This document shows positions 18,296 through 28,430 of a DNA stretch of 64,000 bases, in pieces. Position numbers and translations under genes: made by a program. The stretch lies in the NCBI RefSeq assembly GCF_031199965.1, contig NZ_CP133605.1, positions 2,884,501-2,948,500 of the forward strand. The letters are read 5' to 3'. How positions within the stretch are numbered: position 1 is the stretch's first letter; each line of letters starts with the position of its first letter. The DNA is from Paenibacillus sp. D2_2 (GTDB lineage Bacteria > Bacillota > Bacilli > Paenibacillales > Paenibacillaceae). The notes under the pieces were generated by a model, which had not been told where the DNA came from, made no database searches, and was given only the letters and a program-made list of their open reading frames with translations.

Positions 18296-19222
18296 ATGGA
18301 TAACACAGCTATTGCCGAGCAATATGAACGCGAATTACAGCTATTTTCGATTTATATGAAAGACCGGGAATATTCCAAGGAGACACAGAAAGCATATACT
18401 TTCGATGTGATGCATTTTCTTCATAATCTGGAGGGGAAAAAAGTAGCCGAGGTGTCGGATTTCGATGTCATGAATCATCTAACCCTTGTCCGCGAGACTG
18501 GAGCGGGAGCAAGATACCGGAACCGATGCCAATCGGCAATCCGTCTCTTCTATAAAGTACTGGTAAAATTTCAAATGACGAATTATAATCCGGCATTGAA
18601 TATTGAAAGAGCCAAGGTAGATAAGAATCGGAAACCGACTTATCTTGAGAAGCCGTTCCTCGATGCTTGCATACAGCTAATCGATGGGAAGTATGTCGTT
18701 CGTGATGTTACGATTGTCGCCTTAATGGCGTATGCAGGATTGCGCGTCAGTGAGATCGTGCGTTTGAACATGAACGATTTCAATAAAGAACGATCGGAGC
18801 TCGGGGTACTCGGCAAGGGCGAGAAATGGCGTTACATCCCCCTCCCTGCCGAGATGAATGAACTGCTCCAGCACTACATAAGCAAACGAATCGAACCGAA
18901 AAATAAAAAAGATCAGTTCGCAATGTTCATCTCACAGTTCGGAAGACGGATTAGCAAGCGTATGGTGCAGACGATCGCCGAGAATACCTTCTCTACCTTA
19001 CAGTCCGAGTATCCGGAGTTGCAAGGTATGAAGCTGTCAGCACACAAGCTAAGACATTCCTTTGCCACTGATCTTCTGCGTAGTGGGACAGATCTGCGAA
19101 CCGTTCAAGAATTGCTTGGACATGAAGATATTTCAACGACACAAATTTATACGCATGTATTGGATGAGACGAAGAAGAAAGCGATGGATAGTATTCGTCC
19201 TGATTTGAGTAGACTGATATAG
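18296..19222 (+). CDS. Tyrosine-type site-specific recombinase (XerC/XerD-like)
   Basis: About 308 residues. The N-terminal SAM-like core-binding domain ([26 protein letters not shown]) is followed by the catalytic domain with [17 protein letters not shown] (first Arg), [15 protein letters not shown] (Lys), [15 protein letters not shown] (HxxR), [15 protein letters not shown] (His and nucleophile Tyr). All catalytic residues are present. Length and architecture match Xer proteins and not phage integrases, which carry an arm-binding domain. I prefer ATG 18296 (GGGTGTG upstream) over ATG 18281. Because Xer genes already present in such genomes sit in other conserved contexts, this may be an additional Xer-like enzyme; the palindrome at its promoter is a candidate substrate. 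Confidence 0.9.
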   Translation: MDNTAIAEQYERELQLFSIYMKDREYSKETQKAYTFDVMHFLHNLEGKKVAEVSDFDVMNHLTLVRETGAGARYRNRCQSAIRLFYKVLVKFQMTNYNPALNIERAKVDKNRKPTYLEKPFLDACIQLIDGKYVVRDVTIVALMAYAGLRVSEIVRLNMNDFNKERSELGVLGKGEKWRYIPLPAEMNELLQHYISKRIEPKNKKDQFAMFISQFGRRISKRMVQTIAENTFSTLQSEYPELQGMKLSAHKLRHSFATDLLRSGTDLRTVQELLGHEDISTTQIYTHVLDETKKKAMDSIRPDLSRLI

Positions 19223-19254
19223 TATTTAATTGTCCAGTTTATTCAGGAATAGAA

Positions 19255-19282
19255 GAAAGCAGCTACCGAGGTAGCTACTTTC
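19255..19282. terminator. Hairpin between convergent recombinase and CBS genes
   Basis: GAAAG-AGCTAC-CGAG-GTAGCT-CTTTC forms an 11-bp interrupted stem with weak T-tracts on both sides. Confidence 0.6.
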
Positions 19283-19297
19283 AATGATTTTCAAGTT

Positions 19298-19729
19298 CTA
19301 GTGATGCATTACATCCGTATGTTGAGAAATCTCACTCAGTGCATCTGCTGCGATGCTATCGAATTGACCTGACATTGCCAGGTCTCCAATCGCTACAACA
19401 CCAACCAATTCCCCCTGCTCAACAACAGCCAGACGACGAATCATTTCCTTTGCCATCAGATCGGCAGCTTCATCAACGGTTGTATCCGGCGAGGCAGTGA
19501 CAATATTCTGTGTCATCACTTCTCTCGCAGGTGCAGATCCGGGTCTCTTGGCAGCATACCCACGAACGACAAGATCGCGATCGCTTACCACACCGAGTAA
19601 TTTATTGTTATCTACCACAGGAATAAAACCAATGTTATTTTTGTCCATCTTAACAGCAATTTGGTAAATATCATCATCAGGTGATACGGTTTCACAGTTT
19701 GTAGTCATAATCTCACGTAATCTTTTCAT
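19298..19729 (-). CDS. Two-CBS-domain protein (YhcV-like)
   Basis: 143 residues made of two CBS repeats: MTTNCETVSPDDDIYQIAVKMDKNNIGFIPVVDNNKLLGVVSDRDLVVRG and MTQNIVTASPDTTVDEAADLMAKEMIRRLAVVEQGELVGVVAIGDLA. Such free-standing pairs bind adenine nucleotides and act as energy or stress sensors; B. subtilis YhcV is the closest named type. GGGGGATTCTC precedes the ATG. No partner gene is evident nearby. Confidence 0.88.
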   Translation of the reverse strand: MKRLREIMTTNCETVSPDDDIYQIAVKMDKNNIGFIPVVDNNKLLGVVSDRDLVVRGYAAKRPGSAPAREVMTQNIVTASPDTTVDEAADLMAKEMIRRLAVVEQGELVGVVAIGDLAMSGQFDSIAADALSEISQHTDVMHH

Positions 19730-19812
19730 GAGAATCCCCCTTTCTTCAAAGGGTAGATTTTCCGTATATCATAAATCCTATTCATCCTAGGACAAAATTA
19801 AAGACGATGCCA

Positions 19813-21252
19813 TTAACTGACATCGTCTATTTGCAATATAGGTAGTCGAATTTCAAATCGCGTACCCTGATGAAGTTCGCTTGTAACGTTCATCTCTCCT
19901 CCGTGCACTTCAACAACATTATGGGTAATGGCCATGCCGAGCCCTGAACCCTTGTGCAGCTCTCCTGTATTGGTACCCCGGTAATACCGGTCGAAGATCC
20001 GTTCAAGCTCTTCTTTCCTAATACCTTTGCCATTGTCTTCGACACAGATCCAAACGTCGAGGCCCTTTTTCATAACCTCAACCTGAATCGCCACTTGTTC
20101 ATCATTATGGACTATTGCGTTGTAAATGAGATTGCCGACAGCCCTACGGATCAGAATTTCATCCACATCGATTTTGATCACCTCATGGCTACAGTGAAAA
20201 TCAATGTTCCGGTTGGCATATCGCGCATCATTTAATGTATCGATAACAACGTTCCGGACCAGTCCCACGATGTTGACATTCTTTTTATGAAGCATCATTT
20301 TTTTATTTTTCAAACGGGTGGACAGATTCAAATCTTCGATCACGTCTCGTAAATACAACGACTTGCTTTCAATGATCTCCGCGTAATCTCTCATCTCTTC
20401 AATCGAAAATTGATAATCCTTGTCTTTCATCATTTCCGCATAGCCCTGAATGGAAGCTAGTGGTGTCTTGATATCATGCGAAATATTTCCGATCCACTCT
20501 TCCTTCATCTGATCTAGCTTCTTTCTTTCCTGCTCGCCTGCTTGTAAATTTTGGGACAAAACATTGACATTATGAAACACGTCTTTATAAATCCCTTTTG
20601 ACTCATAATGTACACGATAGTTTTTATTAGCTAGTTGTTTGATCCCGTCAATCAGCCCACGAAGCGGCCGGGTCAGCTTTTTGCTAAAAATATAGGCGAT
20701 GCAAAGCGCAACCAATCCGTCAACCGCAATCAGGACCAGGGTTCCGGTTTCGAATATCTGTCTAACTACTCTGATATCGTAAGTTAACACATATCGCTGC
20801 AAATAACGGTCTTTGAAGCCGATCAGATAACTGTAGCGGTAATTAGGCTCCGTCTTTTCCCCAACAAATACGGTGGAGAAGGTCTCTTTTTCAAGATATT
20901 TATAGGCGTTGACGATATCTATGGGCGTGTATTTCGTTTTGGCTCCTTCAGGTACATGGTAGCCATAAAGCAGCTTGCCATTCTCGTCCAGCACTTGAAT
21001 CCATGCTTGCTTACTTTGTAATTGCTCTTTCCCATTGTCGGTAATGGAAATTCCGGATGGAGATACGGTGATTTCATCCACAAAGGAACGAGTAAAGGAC
21101 TCCGCCGTATTATTTCCGCTATAAAACAGACTTCCTTTAGTTGCCATCTGGCTAATATATAACCCGATCAACACCAGGATATTCATGATGATCACAATGA
21201 CAACGATCAGAACAACGGATACCAAATATCGCCCTGTCAGCTTCCATTTCAT
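19813..21252 (-). CDS. Sensor histidine kinase with extracytoplasmic sensing domain
   Basis: 479 residues with transmembrane helices at about 9-33 and 168-188 enclosing roughly 130 outside residues. These are followed by a HAMP-like linker, the HisKA H-box (EEWIGNISHDIKTPLASIQG, His259) and the HATPase boxes VGNLIYNAIVHND, VEDNGKGI and GSGLGMAI. It lies 3 bases after the response regulator at 21256 and phosphorylates it. The large outer domain is unlike the tiny intramembrane-sensing BceS/YxdK kinases usually linked to Bce-type ABC genes, which lie just upstream here. The signal is unknown, but the neighbours suggest cell-envelope or peptide stress. Confidence 0.93.
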   Translation of the reverse strand: MKWKLTGRYLVSVVLIVVIVIIMNILVLIGLYISQMATKGSLFYSGNNTAESFTRSFVDEITVSPSGISITDNGKEQLQSKQAWIQVLDENGKLLYGYHVPEGAKTKYTPIDIVNAYKYLEKETFSTVFVGEKTEPNYRYSYLIGFKDRYLQRYVLTYDIRVVRQIFETGTLVLIAVDGLVALCIAYIFSKKLTRPLRGLIDGIKQLANKNYRVHYESKGIYKDVFHNVNVLSQNLQAGEQERKKLDQMKEEWIGNISHDIKTPLASIQGYAEMMKDKDYQFSIEEMRDYAEIIESKSLYLRDVIEDLNLSTRLKNKKMMLHKKNVNIVGLVRNVVIDTLNDARYANRNIDFHCSHEVIKIDVDEILIRRAVGNLIYNAIVHNDEQVAIQVEVMKKGLDVWICVEDNGKGIRKEELERIFDRYYRGTNTGELHKGSGLGMAITHNVVEVHGGEMNVTSELHQGTRFEIRLPILQIDDVS

Positions 21253-21255
21253 CGG

Positions 21256-21963
21256 CTATTCATCCTCTACCGAAAGCTTGTAACCGAGCCCCTTCACTGT
21301 AACCAAATACCGCGGGTTGGAAGGGTCCTCTTCAATCTTTTCTCGAAGCCGCCTTATATGTACCATAACAGTATTGTCAAAACCGAAAAATTCTTCTCCC
21401 CACACCCGTTCAACCAGACTTTCCTTACTGATAATCTGATTGGGGTGCTTAAGCAAATGTGTCAGCAAACCAAGCTCCTTCGGTTTGAGCTCGATTACTT
21501 CACCGTTTTTCCTGATCTCGATCTTCTCCTCATTCAACTCGAAAGGACCCGCCTTAATGATAAGTGGCTGCGATTCCTGCACCTGTAAAACATCCGGTCT
21601 TCTGAACCGCGCCTTAATCCGGTAAGCTAATTCCTTCGGACTGAAAGGTTTGGTGATATAATCATCGCCGCCGATGGCGAATCCTAAAATTTTGTCGATC
21701 TCCTCGGTTTTAGCTGACAAGAAGAATATCGGAACATTGGACACATTACGGATTTTTTTGCAGACATCATAACCTTCCCCATCCGGAAGCATGATATCCA
21801 ATATCACAATGTCGGGTTGTATATCCTGAAATTGCGTCCACCCGTCCGCAGCGGTCGAAGCAGTATATACCTGATCGATCCCTTCCTTGATAAGAACAGT
21901 CTTCAACAACCTCAAAATATCTGCCTCATCATCTACGAGTAATACCTTTTGATCCCAAGACAA
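21256..21963 (-). CDS. OmpR/PhoB-family response regulator
   Basis: 235 residues, TTG start at 21963 after AAAGGAGGT. The receiver domain (VLLVDDEADILRLLKT, phospho-acceptor Asp56 in ILDIMLPDGEGYD, Lys in YITKPFSPKELAYRI) is followed by a winged-helix output domain (LTHLLKHPNQIISKESLVERVWGEEF, TVMVHIRRLREKIEEDP, TVKGLGYKL). It is paired with the kinase at 19813. A pair of 12-bp direct repeats upstream of the ABC genes (27563-27596) is a plausible binding site. Confidence 0.95.
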   Translation of the reverse strand: MSWDQKVLLVDDEADILRLLKTVLIKEGIDQVYTASTAADGWTQFQDIQPDIVILDIMLPDGEGYDVCKKIRNVSNVPIFFLSAKTEEIDKILGFAIGGDDYITKPFSPKELAYRIKARFRRPDVLQVQESQPLIIKAGPFELNEEKIEIRKNGEVIELKPKELGLLTHLLKHPNQIISKESLVERVWGEEFFGFDNTVMVHIRRLREKIEEDPSNPRYLVTVKGLGYKLSVEDE

Positions 21964-22097
21964 AGTAAATTCTACCTCCTTTCAACGGAATGGGAATACG
22001 AGTTATGCAGCCGAACCCATAACCGCATAACTCGTGATTTTGTCCCACCCTGCAATTTACTATAACAAAGTGAAGACAAACTAAGGAAACTATTTTA

Positions 22098-24292
22098 TTA
22101 CTCTTGAGCGAAAAATTTAGCCATTGGATTTTCTGTCTTTTTGTCCATCGTAACTTTTCCTGTCCGGTTCATCTCATAATATTGATAATAATCGGATGTG
22201 AAATTTAAAGCAGTCAATGCTTGCTCCCCAAACGGTTCAACCATTCCGTCTGTTAGTGCATCCCCATTCCAATAGAAATGAAGCATTAAGCGGTTTTGAT
22301 TATACGGATGTTTAATAATATAAGCGCCGGCACCTTCTTTTTATTCATCATCTTTTTCCAGTCCCAACCGATATTTTTGGATTTTTGAATGATGCCTGGC
22401 TTCAGAGCTTGAATAAATCCGTTAGTTTTGGCGCTACCGATGACGATAATATTGCTTAACGCCAGTTCCTTGGTCATTTTCTTCTTCAATACCTGACGTT
22501 CTCTAATCACAGTGGGTTTAATACCTGTGAACGATAATGTAGCCTCCAACTGATTCAATAGCGCTTCCTGCTGCTTCTTCGCCTTAGCTCCAACCTTATC
22601 GCTTACCACGATAGTTAGTGGTTCACCTTCATACACCTTCTCCATCATTCTACTCATCGTCTCGTATGGAAGCCCGGTGATCTGGTTCAACGAAGCATGA
22701 TACATCTCTTTGAACTGCTCACGCATATATTCAGTTTTTTCTGCTTCGGTCAATTGAAATTCCGGTTTCAATACAAAATTAGGCTCATGAAGTGCTTTGT
22801 CCATTTCATCCCGGGCCTCTTTGCCAAGTGTATCCTCAATCGTCTGAAGTAGGCCGGCTATCGTCGCATTTTTATATTCATAACGTTTAAAATATTCTTG
22901 CATAAATGCATCGAATTTGTCCTCGCCGGCCAAACGGTATAGCTGGTAGATCGCCTGCCGTCCCTTGCCATAGTATACCGGATTCGCATTGTCTCCGACT
23001 TCCTTGTTAGTGGAAGCGATCGGTTCGTCAAAGGAGGAATCATCATATTGAAGTAATTTGAAGCCATTCATTGAATCTCCTTGTTTCTCCGTAAAATAAA
23101 CCTTTGAAAAATCAGCAAAGCCTTCGTCCAAGAACGATTCTGTCTCCGAATTGTTACCGATCAGAGAATGGAACCATTGATGAGCAATTTCATGTACAAA
23201 CACATCGTCATGGGCAGCGTCTGCATTGCTTCCTTTCAAGCCCATTTGAATCACGCGTGAAAATTCCACTGCAACGCCCTCGACATACGACTCGGCAATC
23301 CGAAATTCAGGGTAAGGATATTTTCCGTATTTTTCATTAAAGAACTGAATTACTTTGAATGCTTGGTCGATGTACTGGTCAATGACTTTTTTCTTATCCG
23401 GTGCATTGTCGAAATAATAATACTCAACCGTCAGTCCGTCTCGCGTTACACTATCCACCTTATAATTAGGGCTAGCAAAAAAGACGAATTCCCGTGTATT
23501 GTTTGCCACCGTGGATACAATTTTACGTCCAGCTTCCTTCTCCTGCTGAGTAGTCATTGTTCCCGGCATCAATACCTGATACTTGTCCGGTACATTGAAA
23601 TGTACTTCAAAGTCCGATGAAGTGTAATAATCAGTTTCAAATGTTGTGCTGTATGGCGTTTTGTTCCATTGATGGTTGGCTTCGTCATAAACTGCCAGGG
23701 CCGGGAACCAATGAGCACCATTAATGATGTCTTTATAATATGATAACCGCTCAGATCCATACGGAATCTTAACATCGAATTCAAGCTGTAAGGTTACCGA
23801 TTCACCTGGCTTAAGTCCCTGTCCAAGTGTAACGGTTAAAGCCTGATTTTTATTCTCATATGTTAAGGATTGCCCGTTTGCAGTTACTTTTTTCATATCA
23901 ATGCCGCCCAAAAAGTCATCTGGAGTAAGTTTAGGATTTTCTTTTAAGATTTCTTCATTCGTCCGTTTGAACATCTCTGTCTGAGTCGCTGTCGAACGGT
24001 TGGCATCGGCAAAAGTATGAAACACAAGCTCAGGAAGCGTATCCTTGGTAGTATTGCGGAACGTCACGGTTTCACTGCCCTGGATATGCATGTTTTTCTC
24101 ATCCAAACGGGCATTGATCTGATATTGAATCGACGTTTGCTCCTCTGCAGCGCTTACCGATTGTCCAGCAACGGATACCGGCGCAGCCAGTGCGTGAACA
24201 CTAGTAACGACTGGACTTGCTGCCAACGTTACAGCCACAGAGCATGCGACTGCTTTTAAGGTGATGGATTTGAAAGTTGTTTGTTTGTTCAT
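22098..24292 (-). CDS. Secreted M1-family zinc metallopeptidase, one frameshift
   Basis: Residues 1-50 form a Sec signal peptide (TLKAVACSVAVTLAASPVV...HALAAP). The catalytic motif VFVHEIAHQWFHSLIGN (HExxH at 367-371) with Glu390 in SFLDEGFADFS gives the HExxH-18-E zinc site of M1 gluzincins. The usual exopeptidase GxMEN motif is degenerate (EGVAVEF at 338-344), so true aminopeptidase specificity is doubtful. A missing A near 22340 splits off the last part; repaired, it reads NKKEGAGAYIIKHPYNQ and runs to 22098 (731 residues). It is encoded between the ABC/YxeA genes and the two-component genes on one strand. A role in degrading a harmful peptide outside the cell is inference. Confidence 0.9.
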
Positions 24293-24333
24293 TGGATTCT
24301 CTCCCTTTTATGTATCGCTTCGGTTACGGATCG

Positions 24334-24355
24334 TTCTTCCGATGCTTCGGAAGAA
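24334..24355. other. Perfect hairpin in the peptidase leader
   Basis: TTCTTCCGA (24334-24342) pairs with TCGGAAGAA (24347-24355) around a 4-base loop. It lies in the 128-bp gap between the YxeA-like gene and the peptidase, without a U-run. It could process or stabilise the operon mRNA, or act as a weak attenuator. Confidence 0.55.
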
Positions 24356-24420
24356 TCGGCTCCGCCCCCTTCGCGACTTTTCAATTCTAACAATTCTTGC
24401 GGATTAATCCCCGCTACTAC

Positions 24421-24792
24421 TTACTCCCCATTTTCTTCAAGTTTCTGTTTCGCCTTCTCCGGCAGCTCATTTGCTTGCACTTCCTGGTAGGATTTCACTT
24501 CATCGCCCTTCAGGTATACCTGAAGATAAGCTTGCTTGCGCAGATCCTTTTGCGCTGTAAAAGTGAACGCTTTTTCCTTTCCGTCTTTATCGAAGCCTGT
24601 CATCGTATATTCGTAATGAGTGTAAATTTCCCCACTATCGGACTTACCTTCTATCTCTTTGCCACTGTCCTGAATTTGTACGTAATAGCTATCCGCACCA
24701 ATGCGGTTGATGTTGACATTTTGAATAAAAACAATAAATCCGATCAAAGCCACTAAAATGATACCCGTTCCAATTAAAAGTCCTTTTTTCAT
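24421..24792 (-). CDS. YxeA-family protein (DUF1093)
   Basis: 123 residues with an N-terminal membrane anchor or signal (LLIGTGIILVALIGFIVFI) and the YxeA pattern NRIGADSYYVQIQDSGKEIEGKSDSGEIYTHYEYTMTGFDKDGKEKAFTFTAQKDLRKQAYLQVYLK. In B. subtilis yxeA is the last gene of the yxdJKLM-yxeA peptide-response locus. Here it follows the FtsX-like permease by 32 bases in the same direction, supporting membership of the ABC module. The biochemical role is unknown. Confidence 0.88.
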   Translation of the reverse strand: MKKGLLIGTGIILVALIGFIVFIQNVNINRIGADSYYVQIQDSGKEIEGKSDSGEIYTHYEYTMTGFDKDGKEKAFTFTAQKDLRKQAYLQVYLKGDEVKSYQEVQANELPEKAKQKLEENGE

Positions 24793-24824
24793 CGTTTCTC
24801 TTCCCCATTCTATATAAATTAGAA

Positions 24825-26755
24825 TTACTTAACATTCGTTACGATTCTATAGTAGGCATTGACGGTTAACACATAATAAATCACATAGATGCAAGTGTAG
24901 ACGCCCATGCAAATGACTACAGGAATCATCAGGTTGGTGTGCAACAAGTTGGATAATGCCGATAGAGCAACTGTACAATGGGCGATGCCGGCAATCAGCG
25001 GCAGGGCGAATATAAAGCCTACCTGCTTGGCGACCGTTTTGCGGATCTCCTTTTTGTTGACACCAATTTTATGCAGAATCAAATACCGCCCTTTATCAGA
25101 ACTCGCTTCCGTCAACTGCTTAAAGTAAATGATGCTGCCTGTTGCGGCTAGAAACACAAGTCCCAGAAATCCACCCATAAATATCATGAGTCCAGACGCT
25201 TCCATCCCTTTGGAATAAGTGTCATAGAAGCTCGAAAATCTCGCATTGTCCGGTAAAATCTTCTCAATATCCGCAGTTAATGTTTTAGCTTTCTCTTGAC
25301 CTGTAATGCTATAGATCTCAAGCGTGTCGCTTATGGCCTTCGGCTGAAGCTTCCCGAATATCTCGTCACTGACGACAATGGTCGTATAGACGGGGCGTTG
25401 GTTCAAAACGTTATATTTGTGCATTGCCTTGAAGGTTACCTGCTGCTTCTGCTGTTTATCCTTTAATGTAATGGTCTTGCCGACATATTGTGGCGACAAT
25501 CCTTCCATATAAGATGGATCCAGCACAACCGCTTCATTTCCCTTAAGTGAGAGCTTCTCGTCTCTGTTCTGATCATCGGCCAGTTGATTGAAATCATGCT
25601 CCGACAAAATGGTAAAGGCCATTTCCCCGTCATAAAAGACAGATTCAAGACCACTTACGTCCGCATTCATTTCAAGTACCGGTACAGATTGATGGTAACG
25701 AAGTTTGTGATCCGCTGATTTTGCGACCAAATCATCAATCTTCTTTACTGAGCCTTCATCTGTGGAGATAAACATCATGCTATTTGGATTAGCTAACTCG
25801 GCGTTAGTACGATTGTTGTAATAAAAGCTGTACGACGTCCCAACAGCTGTCAATGTAGTTGCGCTAAGTACCGCAATAATTGTCAGCGTAGCGGCATTCC
25901 CTTTGATCCGATACAACAACTGGGAGGTGCCGATCATGTTCATCCCTTTCCAGTATTTCTTTTTACGGGCCGGGATATTTTCAACAATGCGACGGTTAAA
26001 GTACTGAAGAGAAAATAAGTGCCCAAGATAACCGTAAGCAAAATCACAAGCGGGGTCATCAAAAATCCTAATGTCTCCCATACCTTAGACTGCAACAGAT
26101 TCTGCAGGGCAAGCCAGTAACCAGTCCCGATCAGAATCAGCGAGATCAGTGCCGTGATCCACGATACCTTCGGCTCCCGCTCATGCTCCTGATCCGCACG
26201 AAACAATTCGATTAATTTGAATCGGTAGATCAAGCGGTAACCTTGGAATGAGGTGATCAGAGTAATGATCATAAATACGATCACTGTGTTTATCACGGCT
26301 GATAAAGAAATTGTAAAGTGGTTGAGCAATTCATACCCCATCACCTTCATCAGAATCATAACGAAAAACTGACTAAGCACCGAACCAAGGGTAATCCCGA
26401 TGATAAGCGCCAATATGCCCATCAGAAAATTTTCATAAAACAGCATGCGACCGATCTGCTTTTTACGTACCCCGAGTAAGGAGTACAATCCGACTTCTTT
26501 CTTGCGTTTTCTTGTGAAAAATGAGTTCGAATACCAGATAAAAATGGCCACAAATATCATAAGTACAACCGACGCTCCACTGAAGGCGGAACTGATTTTC
26601 GGTGAACCTTCAGAAGCCGACTGGATCGTAGTATCGTATTTCAAAGAAACAAACGTAAAGTAAATCACGATACTGAAAATCATGGATACAAAATATAAGA
26701 AATAATTCGTAAAGTTTTTCCTGATATTTTTGCGCGCGATGCTAAACAACGTCAT
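24825..26755 (-). CDS. FtsX-like ABC permease, Bce/Yxd type, one frameshift
   Basis: After repair the protein has 643 residues and about ten transmembrane helices. The N-terminal part has the MacB/FtsX hallmark NSFFTRKRKKEVGLYSLLGVRKKQIGRMLFYEN; a second GRYLILHKIGVNKKEIRKTVAKQVG follows in the C-terminal half. Between helices 7 and 8 lies an outside domain of about 200 residues, the feature that distinguishes BceB/YxdM-type antimicrobial-peptide transporters. One A is missing in a run near 25960 (VKKKYWKGMNMIG restored). ATG 26755 is preceded by GGAGG and overlaps the ATPase gene by 14 bases, so the two are translationally coupled. Confidence 0.92.
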
Positions 26756-27508
26756 GATGCTCACCTCCGAGCGCTGCTAGAACCTCCAAGATTTTTTGGA
26801 AAAATGTTTTTCGCTCTAAGTTCAGCTTGTGAATCTCTGTAAACAGCGTACCGTCTTTGATAAAGATGACACGATTGCAGTAGCTGGCCGCATAAGCATC
26901 ATGCGTTACCATCATAATGGTCGATTGGTTGGTCTCATTTAGGCGGCTCATACTTTCCAGCAGGCTGGTCGCCGATTTGGAATCCAAAGCTCCGGTAGGC
27001 TCGTCCGCCAGAATCAGACTTGGATTGGTTACAATGGCGCGGGACGCTGCTGTACGCTGTTTCTGTCCCCCAGAAATATGGTAGGGATATTTATCCAATA
27101 TATCTCGAATGCCGAAAGTATCGGCAATTTCATTTACACGTCTCTCAATTTCCGCAGGAGGAACTTTGGATAAAGCTAACGGAAGTAGTATATTTTCTTT
27201 GACTGTAAGTGTGTCGAGCAGGTTATAATCTTGAAAAATAAACCCGAGCTTATTCCGGCGGAAGTCCGACAGCTTTCTTCATTCGCCCATGCGATCAATT
27301 CACCATCGATGATCACTTCTCCCGAGGTCGGAGTATCAATAGTCGAGAAAATGTTCAGTAATGTCGATTTCCCCGCACCGGATGGTCCCATAATACCAAC
27401 AAACTCGCCTTCCCGGATATTCAGGTTAATCTCATGCAGAGCCGTATATATATTTCCTTTCGTACCAAACGTTTTAGTAACATCTGCAGCTTGCAAAATA
27501 GTTTTCAT
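26742..27508 (-). CDS. ABC transporter ATPase, Bce/Yxd (MacB-like) type, one frameshift
   Basis: ATG 27508 follows AGGAG. Walker A is GPSGAGKST, the signature is HISGGQKQR, Walker B is [15 protein letters not shown], and the switch His is in MMVTHD. One base is missing near 27275: with it restored the sequence reads [34 protein letters not shown] and the gene totals 768 bp, 255 residues. One residue differs from strict consensus ([11 protein letters not shown] for QQQRVAIARA), which is common in this subfamily. It powers the FtsX-like permease encoded downstream, probably to free cell-wall targets from peptide antibiotics. Confidence 0.93.
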
Positions 27509-27562
27509 TAGGTCTGTCTCCTTACATACACAAGTTAACAATCACAAATGTAATAATAACGG

Positions 27563-27596
27563 CCGAACCTTACAGCATTTTAATCCGAACCTTACA
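27563..27596. promoter_or_regulatory. Tandem direct repeats CCGAACCTTACA upstream of the ABC operon
   Basis: Two perfect 12-bp copies lie at 27563-27574 and 27585-27596, 22 bp apart. On the operon strand they read TGTAAGGTTCGG and are followed by the AT-rich TTATTATTA, a possible -10 region. Same-face direct repeats are the usual binding layout for OmpR-type regulators such as the one at 21256. Confidence 0.7.
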
Positions 27597-27615
27597 TAAA
27601 CCTTAAAACGTAAAA

Positions 27616-27654
27616 AACCCTCAGAATTCGCTTATCTAGCGAACCCTGAGGGTT
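27616..27654 (-). terminator. Strong intrinsic terminator
   Basis: AACCCTCAG/CTGAGGGTT and TTCGC/GCGAA form a long stem with a two-base internal bulge. On the minus strand it is followed by TTTTTT. It ends the membrane-protein gene at 27681 and separates it from the ABC operon. Confidence 0.9.
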
Positions 27655-27680
27655 GGTCGATGTATTTAATTACAAGTGCA

Positions 27681-28333
27681 TTAGAAGTTCATAATCAATG
27701 AAAAATCAAAAATGATCGCAGAGATAAATAACGAACTTAACAACAATACGAATATGACGTAAAGAACAGTCCCCCGCCTAAACACAGGCTGCTCCACGCC
27801 GGAAGCTTGGGCGTAATGTGCAGCAGTTAGCCCCGCCAATATACCCATAATGAGAAACCATGGTTCGTAAAAAGAGATCCCATAACGCAAGACGGTTCAT
27901 ATCGACCTCAGCCCACCCTTGCAACCTCAGCGAAATGGCTCCGGCCAAGAAAGTATCTTGGTTATAATACCAGTGATACCGTGAGCAACTAAAAATGCTA
28001 CGCATGTAAGGGTAGGGACTAAGACTAGAAGACGCGGGATCTTTTTCTCCTAAAGAGTGGCATCCATCCGGGAACTATTCTTCCCCATGGCCTGCCAAGC
28101 CCCAGTAATATAAAACCACATAGCATAATCAAAACACCTGCTGCATAGCTGGACACGCTAAAAGCACTCGTGTCGGAAAACCGTCCATAACCGCCCATCA
28201 CTCCGCCGATTGCCGCTTCATAGAAACGCACGAAAACTGCGTAAACTAGCGCCCAAAGAAAGCCGGCATATGCTGGCCAAACCGAACTCCTCGTAAAACG
28301 TTCAAAAGCATTTAAACCCGCATTCGAAGCCAT
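27681..28333 (-). CDS. Polytopic membrane protein, DUF3995-like, three frameshifts
   Basis: Three overlapping frames join into one 217-residue protein with about five to six transmembrane helices: WPAYAGFLWALVYAVFVRFY, AAGVLIMLCGFILLGLG, LLVLVPTLTCVAFLVAHG, EPWFLIMGILAGLTAAHYAQA and VLYVIFVLLLSSLFISAIIF. The breaks need one base added near 28047, one added in TGGCCGGAGCC near 27947, and one T removed in the T5 run near 27872. The layout (two-helix halves around a GRxxPGW loop) resembles DUF3995 proteins of unknown function. AGGGGAG precedes the ATG at 28333. Function unknown. Confidence 0.7.
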
Positions 28334-28430
28334 TCAACTCCCCTTTTCTGAACGAGTTTCGAACTGCTACTAGATATACTAGATTATAATATAGACGCTA
28401 AACAAGGTTTTATCTAGCGTAGTAGTTTGG

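Noticed and set aside
19813..21963. Assigning the kinase/regulator pair as BceRS or YxdJK
   Set aside because: The kinase has a large outside domain, unlike intramembrane-sensing kinases of those systems; only the ABC and YxeA parts match.
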